A stretch of DNA of 64,000 bases, taken from assembly GCF_048771995.1 (NCBI RefSeq), contig NC_133026.1, positions 56,793,001 through 56,857,000 on the forward strand. The letters run 5' to 3'. Under the pieces are notes generated by a model. The model did not search any database. It was not told where the DNA came from and worked only from the letters and a program-made list of their open reading frames with translations. This document shows positions 49,771-62,962 of this stretch, in pieces; the first letter of the stretch is position 1, and the number at the start of each line of letters is the position of its first letter. Source of the DNA: Taeniopygia guttata (taxonomy: Eukaryota > Chordata > Aves > Passeriformes > Estrildidae). Made by a program: the position numbers and the translations under genes.

Positions 49771-52700
49771 TGTTTCTTTTGTCTTTAGAAGGACTAGGTA
49801 CTAAGTTGAGATGGGATAATCAGTGCACTGCAGTGAGAGTTGACAGGAACTGAGGAATATCTCCAGTGTCTGGCAGGAATATATTATTGAAGTACACAGC
49901 ACAATTCATACTGCTTCTTCCCCCTTTCTCAAACATTCCTTGGAGATGGGTTGGTTTGTTCTCTTCCTAGGGCACCATCAACATCCTTGAGTGCTTGCTT
50001 TTTCTTTCTCTCTGTGGCCACTGAAGCCTTGGTATTTAAGATGGTTTACTTTTATTTTAGTCTTGCTGGATGGTAGGCATTTCCTCATTTGTGAGGTATG
50101 TGATATCACACCATCAATTTATTAACACCTAAAATGGGAACATAAATTTTACATCAGATTATATGAAAAAGATACATTTGATCTTATGTATGGGTTTTCC
50201 CGTTACACACTTTGATTAAGATCAGTGAGATTACTTCAAGGCTAAAGGATTAAGATTATGGTTTTTTCTTTTTTTAAACAACAGCAAAAGTCCTCTGTTA
50301 CTTGGACTCATTAAATAAAGCTTGAAACTATCTAACCTGTGGAGAAATTTGCCTTTTTTTTTTTTTTTTACAGGCGCCAAGACCACACTTCTACATTAAG
50401 AGATTATTTTATTGAAATGTTGTGTGAGTTTTGCTCATAGAATTTCTTCTCTCTTTGTCTTATTACAGGGTTTCAACAGCAAATTTAAACCCAATAGTTT
50501 TCCAGCTTACTGCAGTCTCCATAACTGGAATACAAATAATATTTGCAAAAAAAGCATGTCACCTCAGTATATAGTATATTAATTTCTTTTAAAGCTAAAA
50601 AAGGGAGTTGATTTTTTTCTTTTTGTTTATGTTTATTTCCAGGTTATGAAAAGATGTGTGTGTTTTTTCTAGAAAAATATATATGGAAATAAATGGATTT
50701 ACAGTATTTTATCTGTATTCCTTCATTTTTCCTCCCCTCTTAATTTGTCAACTTTGTAATTAGATCAGGATCAGACCTAAGAGTTTCACTTTGATTCTGC
50801 AGCAAATTAAAAACTGCTTAATCACTTGTTCTAGTGCAAATGCACTTCTTTTAAGCAACATTTATGTTAATTTTGTCCCAGATAAGATTTTGCTGCCATT
50901 CACTAGCATGAAGTTTAATTGGTTCTTTTGGAGACATCCCAATTAAGTGCATTTTCCAAATAAATGACTGCTAAATGAAACATAAAAAATAGAAGGCCAA
51001 GTACATTAAATTCAAAGCAACATTTTTTAATATGCATTTTTTTTTTTAATTCTATCATTGCTAGACATGCTTTTTGGACACCACAGGTTCCATGCTATTC
51101 CTTTTAAAAGCCATGAAAGGAGAAGTGTTTTCTTTCATTTCCTTGTAGCTAGTGGCAAAACGCTTCCAATAAGTGTCCAAAGTAAGAGTTTATCTTGAGA
51201 GGATAAATTTATTCATTTTTCCCCTCTACACACAGTTGAGTCAAATAGCTTTCAATAAAAACACATTTCAGGAAACAATTGAAATTTTTTTCTATCTATG
51301 TAGTGGAAACCTTTTCAGTGTACCAAACACTTCACAGAGGTTCTAAAACTTTGTGTTTGAGCCTCCTATTTTGAAATTGCTTGATTCTTTTTCTTTGCTG
51401 TGCATGCAATTTCTTATCTGGCAGAAGCCACCAGACTGAAGATAGTTGGCACATATACTTAAAAAGTACTATAGTTAGAAAGCAAATAGGTAAATCTGTA
51501 CTTGCTCTTTCACATGTTCTTCTCTCTGTTGAATTATTCATTCAAAAGTGGAGAAACCAATACTAGAGTCAGTGTTGGGGACAGAAATGCTAACCCTTTC
51601 AAGAAGGCAGCAGTTCCTATAAACGTGCATTGACCTAGAATTGTTTTTTATGCTATTAACAGTACAATATGACATGGTTGGCCTAGAAGAGACAATTTGG
51701 AAATTAGTGGCTATCCATTTCAGTCAGTCCTTGTGTCAAATATGGAAACAAAACAGATTTCATCCCAAGAAACTGTAAGTGAGCCTGAAATTACCATGCT
51801 GAATCTCTGATATATTGGAAAAGCTTACTTTCACTTTGAAAGTAAGAAAGTACTTACAATAATAATTGGGATGTATGGCTCTCCAGTGCATTAAGCAAAT
51901 ACAGGAACTGAATCTTCTACTTAGCAGTCAATAAATTCCAAACACAGTAGAGCAGCCTCTTTGGTACTAGCAGTAAATGGGCAGAGAGTCTGCAGATAAT
52001 TAGTTGTGAGTTCTAAGTGATGACTAAAGTTCTTTGACAGAGTTATTTCTCTGCTAAGCAACATCAATTTATTGTTACAAGATTTATAGTTAGTTTCTGC
52101 CTCTTACTTGATATTGTTCCAGAACCCACAGTTCAGATCCAAGGTACATTTTCTGGTGAAGTTTCAGACATATTTTTGTAAATGCTGAATGAGTCTTCAT
52201 ATTTTAACTTCAGCTAAATGCTATGGAAATTACTGCCTTTTTTATGGTATCTATTAAGATTTGAAATTGATTGAGTTGATTTTTTTTTTTTTTGTTTGAG
52301 GGAGATACTGCTTTGAGAGACATTTCAGAAGATAAAAGATGGAATAAAGAAATGTGACAGATAATTATGGCAGCTGAAAATTTGCATTAATACAAAGTTC
52401 TTTATTTTTACAGTTTTTTTATTATAATTTGATTTGAATGTCATGTGGTACAGCATACATTCCATATTTTGAATAAATTTCTTTTATATATTCATTATAG
52501 TACATTCAAAATAATGAGCAAATGGTCACATGATTGACATTGGTATTATTTTGCTGTTTTGCTCACTGATTCTTTTTTTTAAAATAAGGTATACATTGTA
52601 ATATTAATTAACTGGACAGATAAAAATGGCAGAATTAGCCATTATTTTTCAATCTAAGGCTCAAACACAGTACAGTACAACCAGAAAGTAACTGGTTACT

Positions 52701-54489
52701 GTGAATAATCTGATCCACAGGAATTTTGTTCCCCTCTGTTTTTCCAGTATGACTGTGAAGCAATGGGATATAGGAGACGTATCCATCCTAGTAGCAGAGG
52801 GGCTTTATGAGTTGCTGTGCATCAGATGACATGCTGCATCATGGTAGTTCACTGAAGTTCTTTAAATTTGAGCACTGTAGAGTTAAGTTGTATGGTACAG
52901 GAAAGGACTTATTTTGGAATTTGACCTGAGAATCTTTGTTATTTTTATTTTATTTTACATATTTTTTCCATTTTTTATTTGCTAGTTTAGTAAACATAAC
53001 ACTGCAAGATATTTTTGTTATGCAGTATTTATTTGCAGATCTGTTTATTAGTTGCTGTTCCCTGGGTTTATAAAGTCATACATTACCTTACTATTTGAAA
53101 CATTTTCTGCTTCCTGCTTAATTGTTCAAAATCTTCCATTATTGATTTCAGTCAATTATTCCAAATGTTTATCAAGAAAACTTAGTTTAACTGTAGGTTA
53201 ATCTTTCGTCTGGATCCTAAACTCAGGTGAGGTAATTTATCAGATCTGTAATGTATTACCACAAAAGGTTATGAGACCTTAACAGTATTTCTCCTAATTT
53301 ATTTATTAATTTGGGAAGAAAGACGTACACAAGCTGTCATAGGGAAAAGTTGATGTGAAAAAGCTCAGATCTTGATGGCAGCTTACCAGCTCAAACAGAC
53401 TGGTTTATTCTGTCTATTCTGAACTGGCAGGGAAAAAAAATAATAGACAAACCTTGCTACATAACTGCTGCTGGCTTCACCTCCTCACAATAGACTTAAG
53501 GTGGAAAAGAAGAGGCTGATAAAAAACCTATGAGAAATGCCCCAATTTGTTATAAATATGGAGGAAATCAAGGAGTCTGGGCTAGGGCTATAAACCCTAA
53601 GTGCCATAAACAAGTGGTAGTGGGAGGTGTGTAGGTGCTACAGGTGAGACATGGCTCTCACCTGCTCTAGCCATACTCACTAGTATTAAACACAAGCAAA
53701 CTAACAAAGCAAATAAAAAAACAAAACACAAAACCTAAGAATAAATATTATATATCACTAAATGATGTGGTTTGCATTTTGTGTCCAGCAGATATCAACT
53801 CCCCAGTAATAGAAACAGATAGGTAAAAACCCAGTAAAGTGGAAGAAAACCTTATTTTTGGAATTCAAGAAACCCATATGTTTCTTGGATCAGGACTGCA
53901 AGAAAGTGTGAATATTAGTAACTTAAGAAAGAACAATTTTAAGTTCCTTTTCTGCATGAAGACCACTTGCTTAATTTCTTGCTAGACTCTGAAATGTCCA
54001 GAAATCCTGAATTCAATATAGCAAGATTATTATAAGGGTGAAAAAGGAAAACATATGGTGTTCTATAATCCTTTCTAGCTGCCTGCTGTAATTTTTGTAC
54101 TTTTCTGTTTTCACGGTACACTTATACCACAGTAGCATACAAACGCCTAACAATCAATGGTGAGGGAATATTTCCTAAATTAAATCATACACATTAGATT
54201 ATTTTAAAGCAGTTATTTTGTTGCAATTCATTTTTATGGCTTTTATGACTCCTTACAATGCTCCAGTGCTTCAACTCAGATGACAGATATTTTCTACAAT
54301 GGATATTTTATTTTGAGGAAATGTGGTTTTCAGAAAGTTTTCTGAGGCTGTGATGTGAATCAAAAGTTTATACGATTCTCTTTGACCTTGGGACCTGGTC
54401 TCTGTTTATCAGGTTTTCCTTCATATATATGTTGAGATTTAATACTCAGATTTAACATTTACATTTTGTTATAGTCCTTATTTCAGCGA

Positions 54490-55080
54490 TGATGTAGTCA
54501 ATCTTCTAGTGCAGAATTCTGTATTGTGTGAAGTAACTGGAAAAAATGGGTCTCCAGGTTCCTGTGTATGCTGCGCACGCCTAGCATCTTTGCACTTGGG
54601 GGTCACCATGGTTGTGAGCTCCCTGCTGCCTGCCGAAGCCACAGCCAGGTCATCTGGCATCTGTGAGCAGGCCTGTGTGAGAGACAGAAACATTTGGGAA
54701 GGTGGGAGAAGATGGAAAAGATGCAGAAGGGATGCTACTGCAGGAAGTCTGGTGACACGCTCTGGGAGGACGTGCTCAGTGCCAGAGAGAGTGCTGCTTT
54801 GTGGGGCTGGAGGTCACAGGCAGCATTGTGTGAGGCAGGGGCACCCTGGAAGGGCTGTGACTTAGGGCTGCCCCTGCTGCAAGACAGGGCAAGAGTGAGA
54901 GGCAGGGAGCATCATGCAGGAGTCATCGTGCTCTGGCCCTCAGGCTCTTCACCACCAACACCTCACTGAAGGATCTGGTAGGGACTGAATATGCAGCAAA
55001 AGCAAAGGGATGCTGACACTCACAAGGGGAGACAGAGGTGCTTGCCTGAAGCTGAACCTGGGTAAGGGGAGGGGTAGGAA
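54490..55080. other. GC-richer segment of unknown origin
   Basis: This block stands out from AT-rich DNA on both sides but lacks CpG-island density. Two overlapping plus-strand frames (54509-54865 and 54694-54969) and a minus-strand frame (54478-54693) cover it, with no recognisable domain or shared phase. A donor-like CTGGGTAAGG lies at about 55059-55068. No LTR ends, CR1 words or poly(A) signal were found. It could be an old unrecognised repeat, a non-coding exon or chance heterogeneity. Confidence 0.4.
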
Positions 55081-55692
55081 AACTGCTTCTTTAACTATTT
55101 GCTGAACTGTTTGATTTTTTTTTTTTTCTTAATGGATTATCAGAATTTTTGTGTTAACTGGCAGTAATGAAACAAAGTAAAATTCCACAAGTTAAGAAAC
55201 TTTTGCCTGCAACAATCTCTTGATTTTAACATGTCTGCTCTTAGATGTCATTCAGTAAAATGGTGTAGCAAAAACATTTTCTTCAGACAATTTCAAAGTA
55301 AATTAAAAATGTTTTGTAAGGCACATATAAAGCTTGCTGAAAAAATGAATATTTCTGTTGTGCTACATAAAACAAAAAGGGAACGAGAATAGGTAGCAAG
55401 CAAATCCAAGGCAGATAACGTTTTTCTAGATTATTCTTGTATGATAATTAAGGAATGGACATGGTTGTAAAAGATATCCAATGGTGGTTGATCTTTTAGA
55501 TGTATATACGCTGGACTATCTTTTTTGTTGAAAGAATGAAAATATTTTTATTCACAGATTCAGACTGAATTTCTGTACAAGTTGATATTCTTGATTCTTC
55601 TCCCATAAAAGCAAGCTCTGTAATATTTCCTGAGCAGTGTATGTTCATTACTAAACTTATGTTTATATTGTTAGTAATCCTGACACAGTTTT

Positions 55693-55710
55693 GAGTATGC
55701 ATGCATACTC
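55693..55710. repeat. Perfect 18-bp palindrome
   Basis: The half site GAGTATGCA is followed by its reverse complement. It includes the alternating purine-pyrimidine core TATGCATGCATA. Confidence 0.95.
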
Positions 55711-56583
55711 TGATGCTTTCCAAGTGGAGGTCTCAGCTGGCCCTCCAGCTACTCAGAATAGCTCTTACATTTTAGCTGGTAGAGAGAGTGAGTTAAACAT
55801 GATAATTTCACTTCAGAATCAAGCCTGTAGGAATATATTCAATTCGGAGACCAAGACAAAAATCTTTTTCTTGCTGATATTCTGCTTTGTTAAGGGGGCC
55901 TGCAGCAATGTCAAATTTGATAGTGTTCCACTCTCCAAAGCACAGGCAAAGTGATTGGTATATGAAAGACAAGGAAGCACTCTGAATGTGTTGTGGAGAC
56001 AGAGAGGTGCATAACTGGCTTTGTTTCAGCATAGCCAGGTTCTGACATGGATTGTGACTCAAAAGTGGGCTGCAATGGCAGTGTTTCAGGGATTATTTTG
56101 TTTTGTTGTTGTAAGGCTATTTGTTAATAAAGAGCTTGGTAACTCTAAAGTGTAGGTAATGGCTTTTTTTTTTTTTTTCATGTTTAACATAAAAAAAAAA
56201 ATTCTAATTTAAAGAATAGGCATTTTATTATCATTAGAAAATAGACCACTTTATAACTGAAAATACAGTTATTAATTATAATATATCATAATAATTATTC
56301 ATAGAATATAATTTGTGACATACCAGTTGTTTGTATACAGATAAAATCAGTGCTGTTTTTTGAGGTAGAAAAAAAAATTGTCAAGTATCATCAGAACATT
56401 TTACTACAACTCAGAGGCATTAAATAAGAAAGGTTTGCTATTTGCTGCCATATGAAAGTACAGTGGTCACAGCTATCTATTTTTCGGAATCCTGCATATT
56501 ATTTCTTCATTGTCTATGTGCAAGCATATGCAATTTCAAAATATCTACCTTCTCTTCTATTTTCTTAGTATAATAAAATGCAG

Positions 56584-56643
56584 ATTTAATTAATTATATT
56601 ATTATATAAATTATATAAATTTAATTAATTATATTATTATATA
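56584..56643 (+). repeat. AT-only tandem duplication, period 35 bp
   Basis: A 25-bp unit beginning ATTTAATTAATTATATT at 56584 recurs exactly at 56619. The intervening sequence is also pure A/T. Confidence 0.9.
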
Positions 56644-58630
56644 ATTTTATAAATATAAACTATTTCCTGATAATAGTGATGTCACTGCTTACTCACCTAA
56701 TGTAAATAAATCTGACTGCTACGTTTCATGTGAAATATCAGATATACTTTTAATTTTCCTTTTTTTCTTAAGGTTTGGTTAAATATAAGTATCTCTTTGA
56801 CTTGTGTAGGGGTAAGTTTAGGGAAGACTGATTATATAGGTTCTGGACTGACAATTTACACAGTCAAAGATTTTCTACTATTGTGTATTTGGTTTGAGAA
56901 TTATCAAAGTGCTCCACTGGTTACAAGAGAAGCTTAAGAGTAAAAAATCATGTGCAGAAGAGAACATAAATGAGAGGGAATCCCTTGACATTTAGAGGAG
57001 AAAAAAAAAAATAAAGAAAATTTTATAAAAGATAGAGGAATGTCCTCATCCTAATACAGTATTTCAAAACAGAACTGAAGAATGAATACTATTGGGTTTC
57101 AGCAGTCTGAGTGCTCAAATGTGTTCCTAAATAGAATAATGACCTTAGGAAATTAAAATACAGAAGTTTAAAACTTGGCTGTGTTTTGGAATGTGCTATA
57201 TGGTCAAGCTTGCTTTACACCTTTACACATGTTAACTTTGCAGTTCTATTGTGTTATGTCCTGAATATGTTCATGTGGGAGGTCATTTTTATAGCACTAA
57301 CAACTTCTCAGCTAGTGAGCATGCACAGTATGCATATCATACAGAGCCCAGCCCTAAGGTGTGATTTTGGGTCATTAGGGAAAGGAGTTCCTTTGACAAC
57401 AAAGGTTCCTTGCTGTCTTTTTAAGAAATTAGTTCTGTGAGGATTATTTCTCAATTATTTTTCATACTACCTTGTTATAGACCCTCAGCTATGTATATGT
57501 ATGGCATTTATGTATGGCAATCTCTAGCAGACACTCAGGAAAGCTTGTAGTCTGCAACTTCTTAGTTTCCAGTCACTTCATGGATGTACATGCTAGGGTA
57601 ATGAGATCAAATAATGAGCTATTCATCATCTGAGACCTTTGGGTCTGTTCTTTTAATGAAGGGTTTGGAAGCGAATAACCTTTTCATTTTTCACTTCATG
57701 GAGTTTTTCTCCTAAGCAAAGAAAAAAATCTTGCTTCTCTTGTTTTGCATCTATTGGCACACTGTAAAAGATTCCTGGAAGCAGTGTTGGCAGGCAGGTT
57801 ATTGATAAGTTTGCACAAGAAATTTTGCAGCACTGATAGACTAGTTTGTTTAGATATGTTTAACCACTAGATTGATACCCATGAACCACACATAATTAGA
57901 GGATATTTATGTACAGAAATTGAGTAATGAATGTTTTTCAGGTTTGAACACTTGCATATAGACTGCAACAGACTTTGCCTTCCTAATGTCAAAATGTTCT
58001 CAGAGTTCAGCCTTCTGGATTTTGACACGTTACATATTTTACATATGAATGGAAAAGTATTTAGGAAGTTCAGGAGTGTACTAATGTAGCTGTATATCCT
58101 TTGACATACAAAACAAAACATGATAAATTCAGTTTGAATGCTGAAAACTTTTATGTGGAAAACTTGTGGAAAAGGCATTTATATATAGTAATATATAAAT
58201 TACCATTTCCTAAATTGTAATATTACCTGCCTTTATAATAAAGGAACGCTGCACCTAAAACTTGATTTTCTAGTCTTTCCATAATGAAGTTTATCAAACA
58301 AAAATCTTAAGTAGGAGGAAGAGCAGTGTAATAGATAATAGGCTGGCATTGAATCCTAGGCCCTCTTCTGTGCCTGTTGTGTACAGGCTAGTTTCAAAAA
58401 GATCAGCAAAGACTGATCATTAGGGAGTGGAATTAGAAGTCCTGAGTACAGTATCTAGACTCTATGGACATAACAGAGACTGCACGTTTACTGCCTTGCT
58501 ATAATGGTTGAAGAAGAATATAGTTGAAAAAGATGCTTTCTCTGAGGCTATCAAGAAACATGAACATAAGTCTACTGTTTAGGTACTTGCTTTGATTTGA
58601 AACCTAAAACCCTTCATAAAGCTTTCCCCT

Positions 58631-58680
58631 TAAAAAAAGAAAACAAACAAAAAAAAAAAAAAAGAAAAAGAAAAAAAAAC
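58631..58680 (+). repeat. A-rich run
   Basis: AAAAAAAGAAAACAAACAAA-type sequence containing an A15 run. No adjacent retrocopy is recognisable. Confidence 0.85.
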
Positions 58681-61037
58681 CACCAGAATTTAAGGCAATA
58701 ATAAATGACATCTTAGTCTGGTAGGTCAGTGATTAAGTTTTGCCAGAAAGCATAAGATCTAGTTTAAATACTTTTTTTACACTGAGTCTCTCAACTTCTG
58801 TATCAACTATATGTGCACGATACTGTCTTAGTTTTGCTTGCTAGATACCTGATTCCTCTTGTTGCAGCTGTGCTTTCATGGAAAAGATCATTGAATCAGA
58901 GGGAAGATGCCTGTACTGGAGTGATCAAGATGTGTAGGGGTTTCTTAGAGTTACTTCAGGGTTTGACTTAATTCGTAGTTAAGAAGTCATTGGATAAAAT
59001 TAAAAGCTCAGATTTATATATTTATCCATTTTCAGTGCTTGTCTATTTGATTGGAAGAGTCTGTGAAGCCTTTTACTGAAACTGCCAGGTGCTTGTAGAA
59101 AAAGAGAGGCGTTTCTATGCACCAGAGATGGATTAACCTCAAAGACAATGCTAAATGACAGAGATAAAATAGTTTATACTATGTATATGTTACATGAAGG
59201 TTCCAGTAAGTCAGTCCCTATTTGAAAGTGTATTTTTCAAGACAAATTTCAACAGAGATTAAGATTCAATACAATTGAAAGAGAAGTTGTTCATAATAAG
59301 AAATTTGTCTTTGTGGATCCACTTTGTGAACTTCTGATCGGCAGTTTTATCAAATTGTCATCTTCTGAAAATGTTCATGGGGCTTTATTTTATTCCCTGC
59401 AGCAGTATGAAATAGAGTGATTTTTTTTTTTTTTCCAGTGTAAGGGAATGTCCTTTTTAAGGTTGATTTCATGGTAAAAAGGAAACTCTGAGAATGGCAG
59501 TTTCAATTTCAAGAGTCACAGATTAATCAGAGCATATTGCAAGCACAGATGTCTGTGTGTTAAAAAATACTAACTGTAGTAAAAGGCATGAAACTTCATT
59601 ATTGACTGACTGAAATTCTTTTTTTCCTAAATTGTCCCCAAATACCACTGAAGTGTCACAGTGTTGAAATGAATGTATCTGCCTGCTTCTAGACTCTATC
59701 CAAAGCCTTTGCAAACAGTGCTCTTTATGTACTGTTCAAATTTCTTATTCTGAACTCATTGGTGAACCCTTCAATACCTATCATACATTAATCTGTTATG
59801 ATGTCTTGGAGTTGAAAGTTTCACTATGCTTTTCTGTACTTTATTTCTAATTCCAGAGGATAAAGAGAATTTTGGCTTTATACAGAGTTGACCTTTACCT
59901 TAATTATAGGTGCTTTGCTATCTCCAATTAAACATTAAGTATTTATACATCTTGGGTAGGTGAGATGATTTCCATATCCTCAGAAATGATGACTACACAT
60001 TATTTTGATAAAAATATTGATTTTAAAGAGTAACAACCATATTCTTCATTACCCAGTACATTTTTGATTGCTTCAGCATGTACACAATGAGTGTAATAAA
60101 CGAGGAAAATTATGCTACTTTGACTTGCTACTTTTACTTGCAATTGATTAATTTCTCTGAGGTTTGTAGGACTGTGTAGCATTGAAGATAAAATTGAACA
60201 AGTCTTGTATTTATCTATTGTTGAATAGGCTCTGAGGATGGACAGCATACATTCACGGTGGTAGTAAATTTAGAAGAAAAAGCTATGGTAAAAGATAAGT
60301 CAATCTGAAATATGTTTTATATTATAAAGCAGACTGACTTTTGAGAGTAGATATTTTCTTACAATAAAGGTTATATTACACCATAATAATAAAAATATGT
60401 GATGCTACATAGAGTAGAAAGTTATCCTATATTTCTGAGATTTTTAAATTGCTTTACATAAGGCACAATTTTTCAATGCATTAAACAGTTTGAGGCAATA
60501 ATTTTCACAGTGTGTGCGTCCCACCTATTGGGAAACAACACTTGTACATGTATGTGAAGGCACAAAGTGGATCATACCCAAATTTTGAAGGTATTACATT
60601 GTTGTTGGTTTTGTTCCTATGTGAGTTTGTTTTCTCTTGGTGATGGTGATAGTGGTTTGGGTTTTGTTTTTTTGGAGTGAGAAGAGAGGGAAGATGGAGA
60701 AAACCTCAGGTACCTAATGGAAATTCTCTTAGAATTTAGAAGGTGACTGTAGAAAGAATTTTGAATTCCACTAGTGAAATAACAAGTACATCTTGTCAAT
60801 TAGGGTCTCAGCAGTATATGCAAACATTTTACTTTCCTATTTGGTTTTATTTATATTCACTTACTAAGTCCAAGCAAAGCAATTTTAGTTGCATAACAAC
60901 CACCTACACAGCATAGTGCTAATGTGCTACAGAGCAGATACACCACCTCCAGTTATGGTACAATTATTACTTCTTAGTAGCTAGCAAATAATACTGGTCT
61001 TAATATTTTGGTTTGCTTGGTTTTGTTTCCTGGTGTG

Positions 61038-61059
61038 TTTTTTTTTTTTTTTTTTTTTT
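61038..61059 (+). repeat. Poly(T) tract (T22)
   Basis: Twenty-two consecutive T within a G/T-rich patch (about 61005-61095). Confidence 0.95.
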
Positions 61060-62833
61060 ATGGTTTTATTTGTTTGTTTGGGTTTTTTTATGGGAGAATG
61101 TAGAGAATAGAGAAAATTCTTCAAGCAATTTTGAGGATTTTATCTGAAAACATCAATAGAAGAAGATAAAGAAAAAAGAATATAAAGAAGTAAAGTGTGA
61201 GAGGCCTTTCACTTGAAAATTAATTTGAAGCTATCTTGGATGAATTGTCATGGGAAAAAAAAAGCAGAAATCTGAAAAGATGAGCAGAAAAATCAGACTA
61301 ATAGAACTTGCTGTTTTCTCACATAATCTTGCTTCACTTGTTAGGAATATTTGACTACAAAACTATCTGAGTGGAGCAGTTTAGTTTTTCTTCTATTCCA
61401 CAATGCATAATAAACTATATTGCTTAATTTCTGACATTCTAAAGGGAAGGCAAAACATGCTGTATAACATCAAAAGTGTATAAATTCATTTTACCACATC
61501 TGATTGGGATATTTATTCTAGGAGACATGCAGAGGAGCAGGCCAGTGTTGCTCTCTAATAAAAGATTATGAAGAAAATGGTACAGTAGTCACTTTTCAAT
61601 CTTCAAAGAGTTTTGTCTGATCAAGGATATGGTGGATTGGGTGATTTGTTTACCTGGTTCAGTTTCTCTGCCTAGCATGAATACAAAGCTACTTGGGCTG
61701 TTTTGAAAAACACTTCAGCATAATTACTATGCACATCATTGATCTGCTAGCCTCCTGGAGTTTCTTGTATTTCACTGACTTTCCTGCATGTAATACTTAA
61801 CTGACAGATATGTTTTTGACACTGAAATTTTGGGTTTTATCTTTAAATACATTATTAATAATAAAAAAATAATAAAATGATTGATGCCTCCCTATAGCTG
61901 TCTGTACTGTTGGTTTTCTTAAACAACTACAGCCTTCCTTTAATGCATGAAGAAAAAATCTTGAATCTTTTCTATATTGAACTAAATTTTCCATTTTTTT
62001 TTTATCTGCATGCAGAGATTTTTACCACCACATTAGTTTATCATCACAGTTTTACCACCTCCTGGTAAATTTGCAAGTTTACTTCTCTTATCTGTGGTGA
62101 ATCTAGAAATAAGCTCAAATCAGTTACTTTCTACTGAAATTGCTTAAAGGATTGGTTGTTAAAGAACTGCTGAGTGCTAAGTAGGAAAACAAGTTTACCT
62201 AAGGCAAAGTTTTCTATGAACAAGTGATCTAATGACCTTCAGAAGTTTCTGAAAGAGAAAAATAGGTGCTTACAGAACAGGATTGAATAAGACCAGCTTT
62301 TTATGGGCCATAAGAAATCTTAGAAATTTCTGTTAGAAATCCCTCAGAGTTCAGCTACTTCAGAAATACACAAATAAGTATCTTGGCTATGGATAAGAGT
62401 CTAGGTTCTGATCTGGGTTTGTGAGGCCTATAGTTCACATTTGCCTGTCTTCTTTTTTTTTTAGTCTGTGTGTTCATGAAACTTCAGAAGAAGTAGCTTG
62501 GAAGTTTAGAGAGAGAGGCAGAAGTGTTTTTTTTTGTTTGTATTAGAAGGAGATTTCCTGGAATGAGCATCAGTAACATGAGACAAATATACCTCAAAAA
62601 GAATGGAGTGGTTTTCTCTGGCATAAGGCTTACAAGTAGTATCTTTTAATAAATTACATTACTGTTTATATATTTTTATAAATTAATCATGAAAATAAGG
62701 ACATTTTCACATCTCTTCAAAGTGATGTCAATATTTAAGACCAAGGCTAAATGAATTGAGATACCAAAATAGTAATTCCAGAAGTCTGCAATTTCAAGAA
62801 TTTACTTCCTGCAACCACAAGTCGTTGCAACAC

Positions 62834-62962
62834 AAAATCACAGAATCATCAAGCTTGGAAGAGATCTTCAGGTCACCTAGTGCAACTGGTCAACCTAGCA
62901 CACTTAGTCCCAAACCATATCCCCAAGGTACACATCCAGATGCCTCTTGCACACTTCCAGAA
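62834..62962 (-). mobile_element. CR1 LINE 3'-end fragment
   Basis: The plus strand starts with the antisense CR1 tail (AATCACAGAATCATCAAGC), then TTGGAAGAGATCTTCAGG, GTCAACCTAGCACACTTAG, CCAAACCATATCCCCAAGG and CACATCCAGATGCC. This is the standard order of the CR1 3' UTR. The copy is about 130 bp, 5'-truncated and moderately diverged. The plus-strand frame that runs through it (62756-63130) is not a gene. Confidence 0.85.

Larger units (their letters stand above)
48992..54489. other. AT-rich gene-free stretch
   Basis: It contains the 13-bp-arm hairpin at 49364-49401, a G/T-rich block (49648-49770), a 9-bp-arm hairpin (51824-51846) and a possible conserved segment (50740-51000). There is no gene signal. 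Confidence 0.55.
55081..62833. other. AT-rich gene-free stretch
   Basis: It contains an 18-bp palindrome (55693-55710), the AT duplication at 56584-56643, A-rich (58631-58680) and T-rich (61038-61059) runs and G/T-rich patches near 60.6 and 61.0 kb. There is no gene signal. Confidence 0.55.

Noticed and set aside
54509..54969. Frames of 118 and 91 codons in the GC-richer block
   Set aside because: GC-rich sequence has fewer stops; the frames conflict in phase and resemble no known protein. The block itself is kept as a finding.
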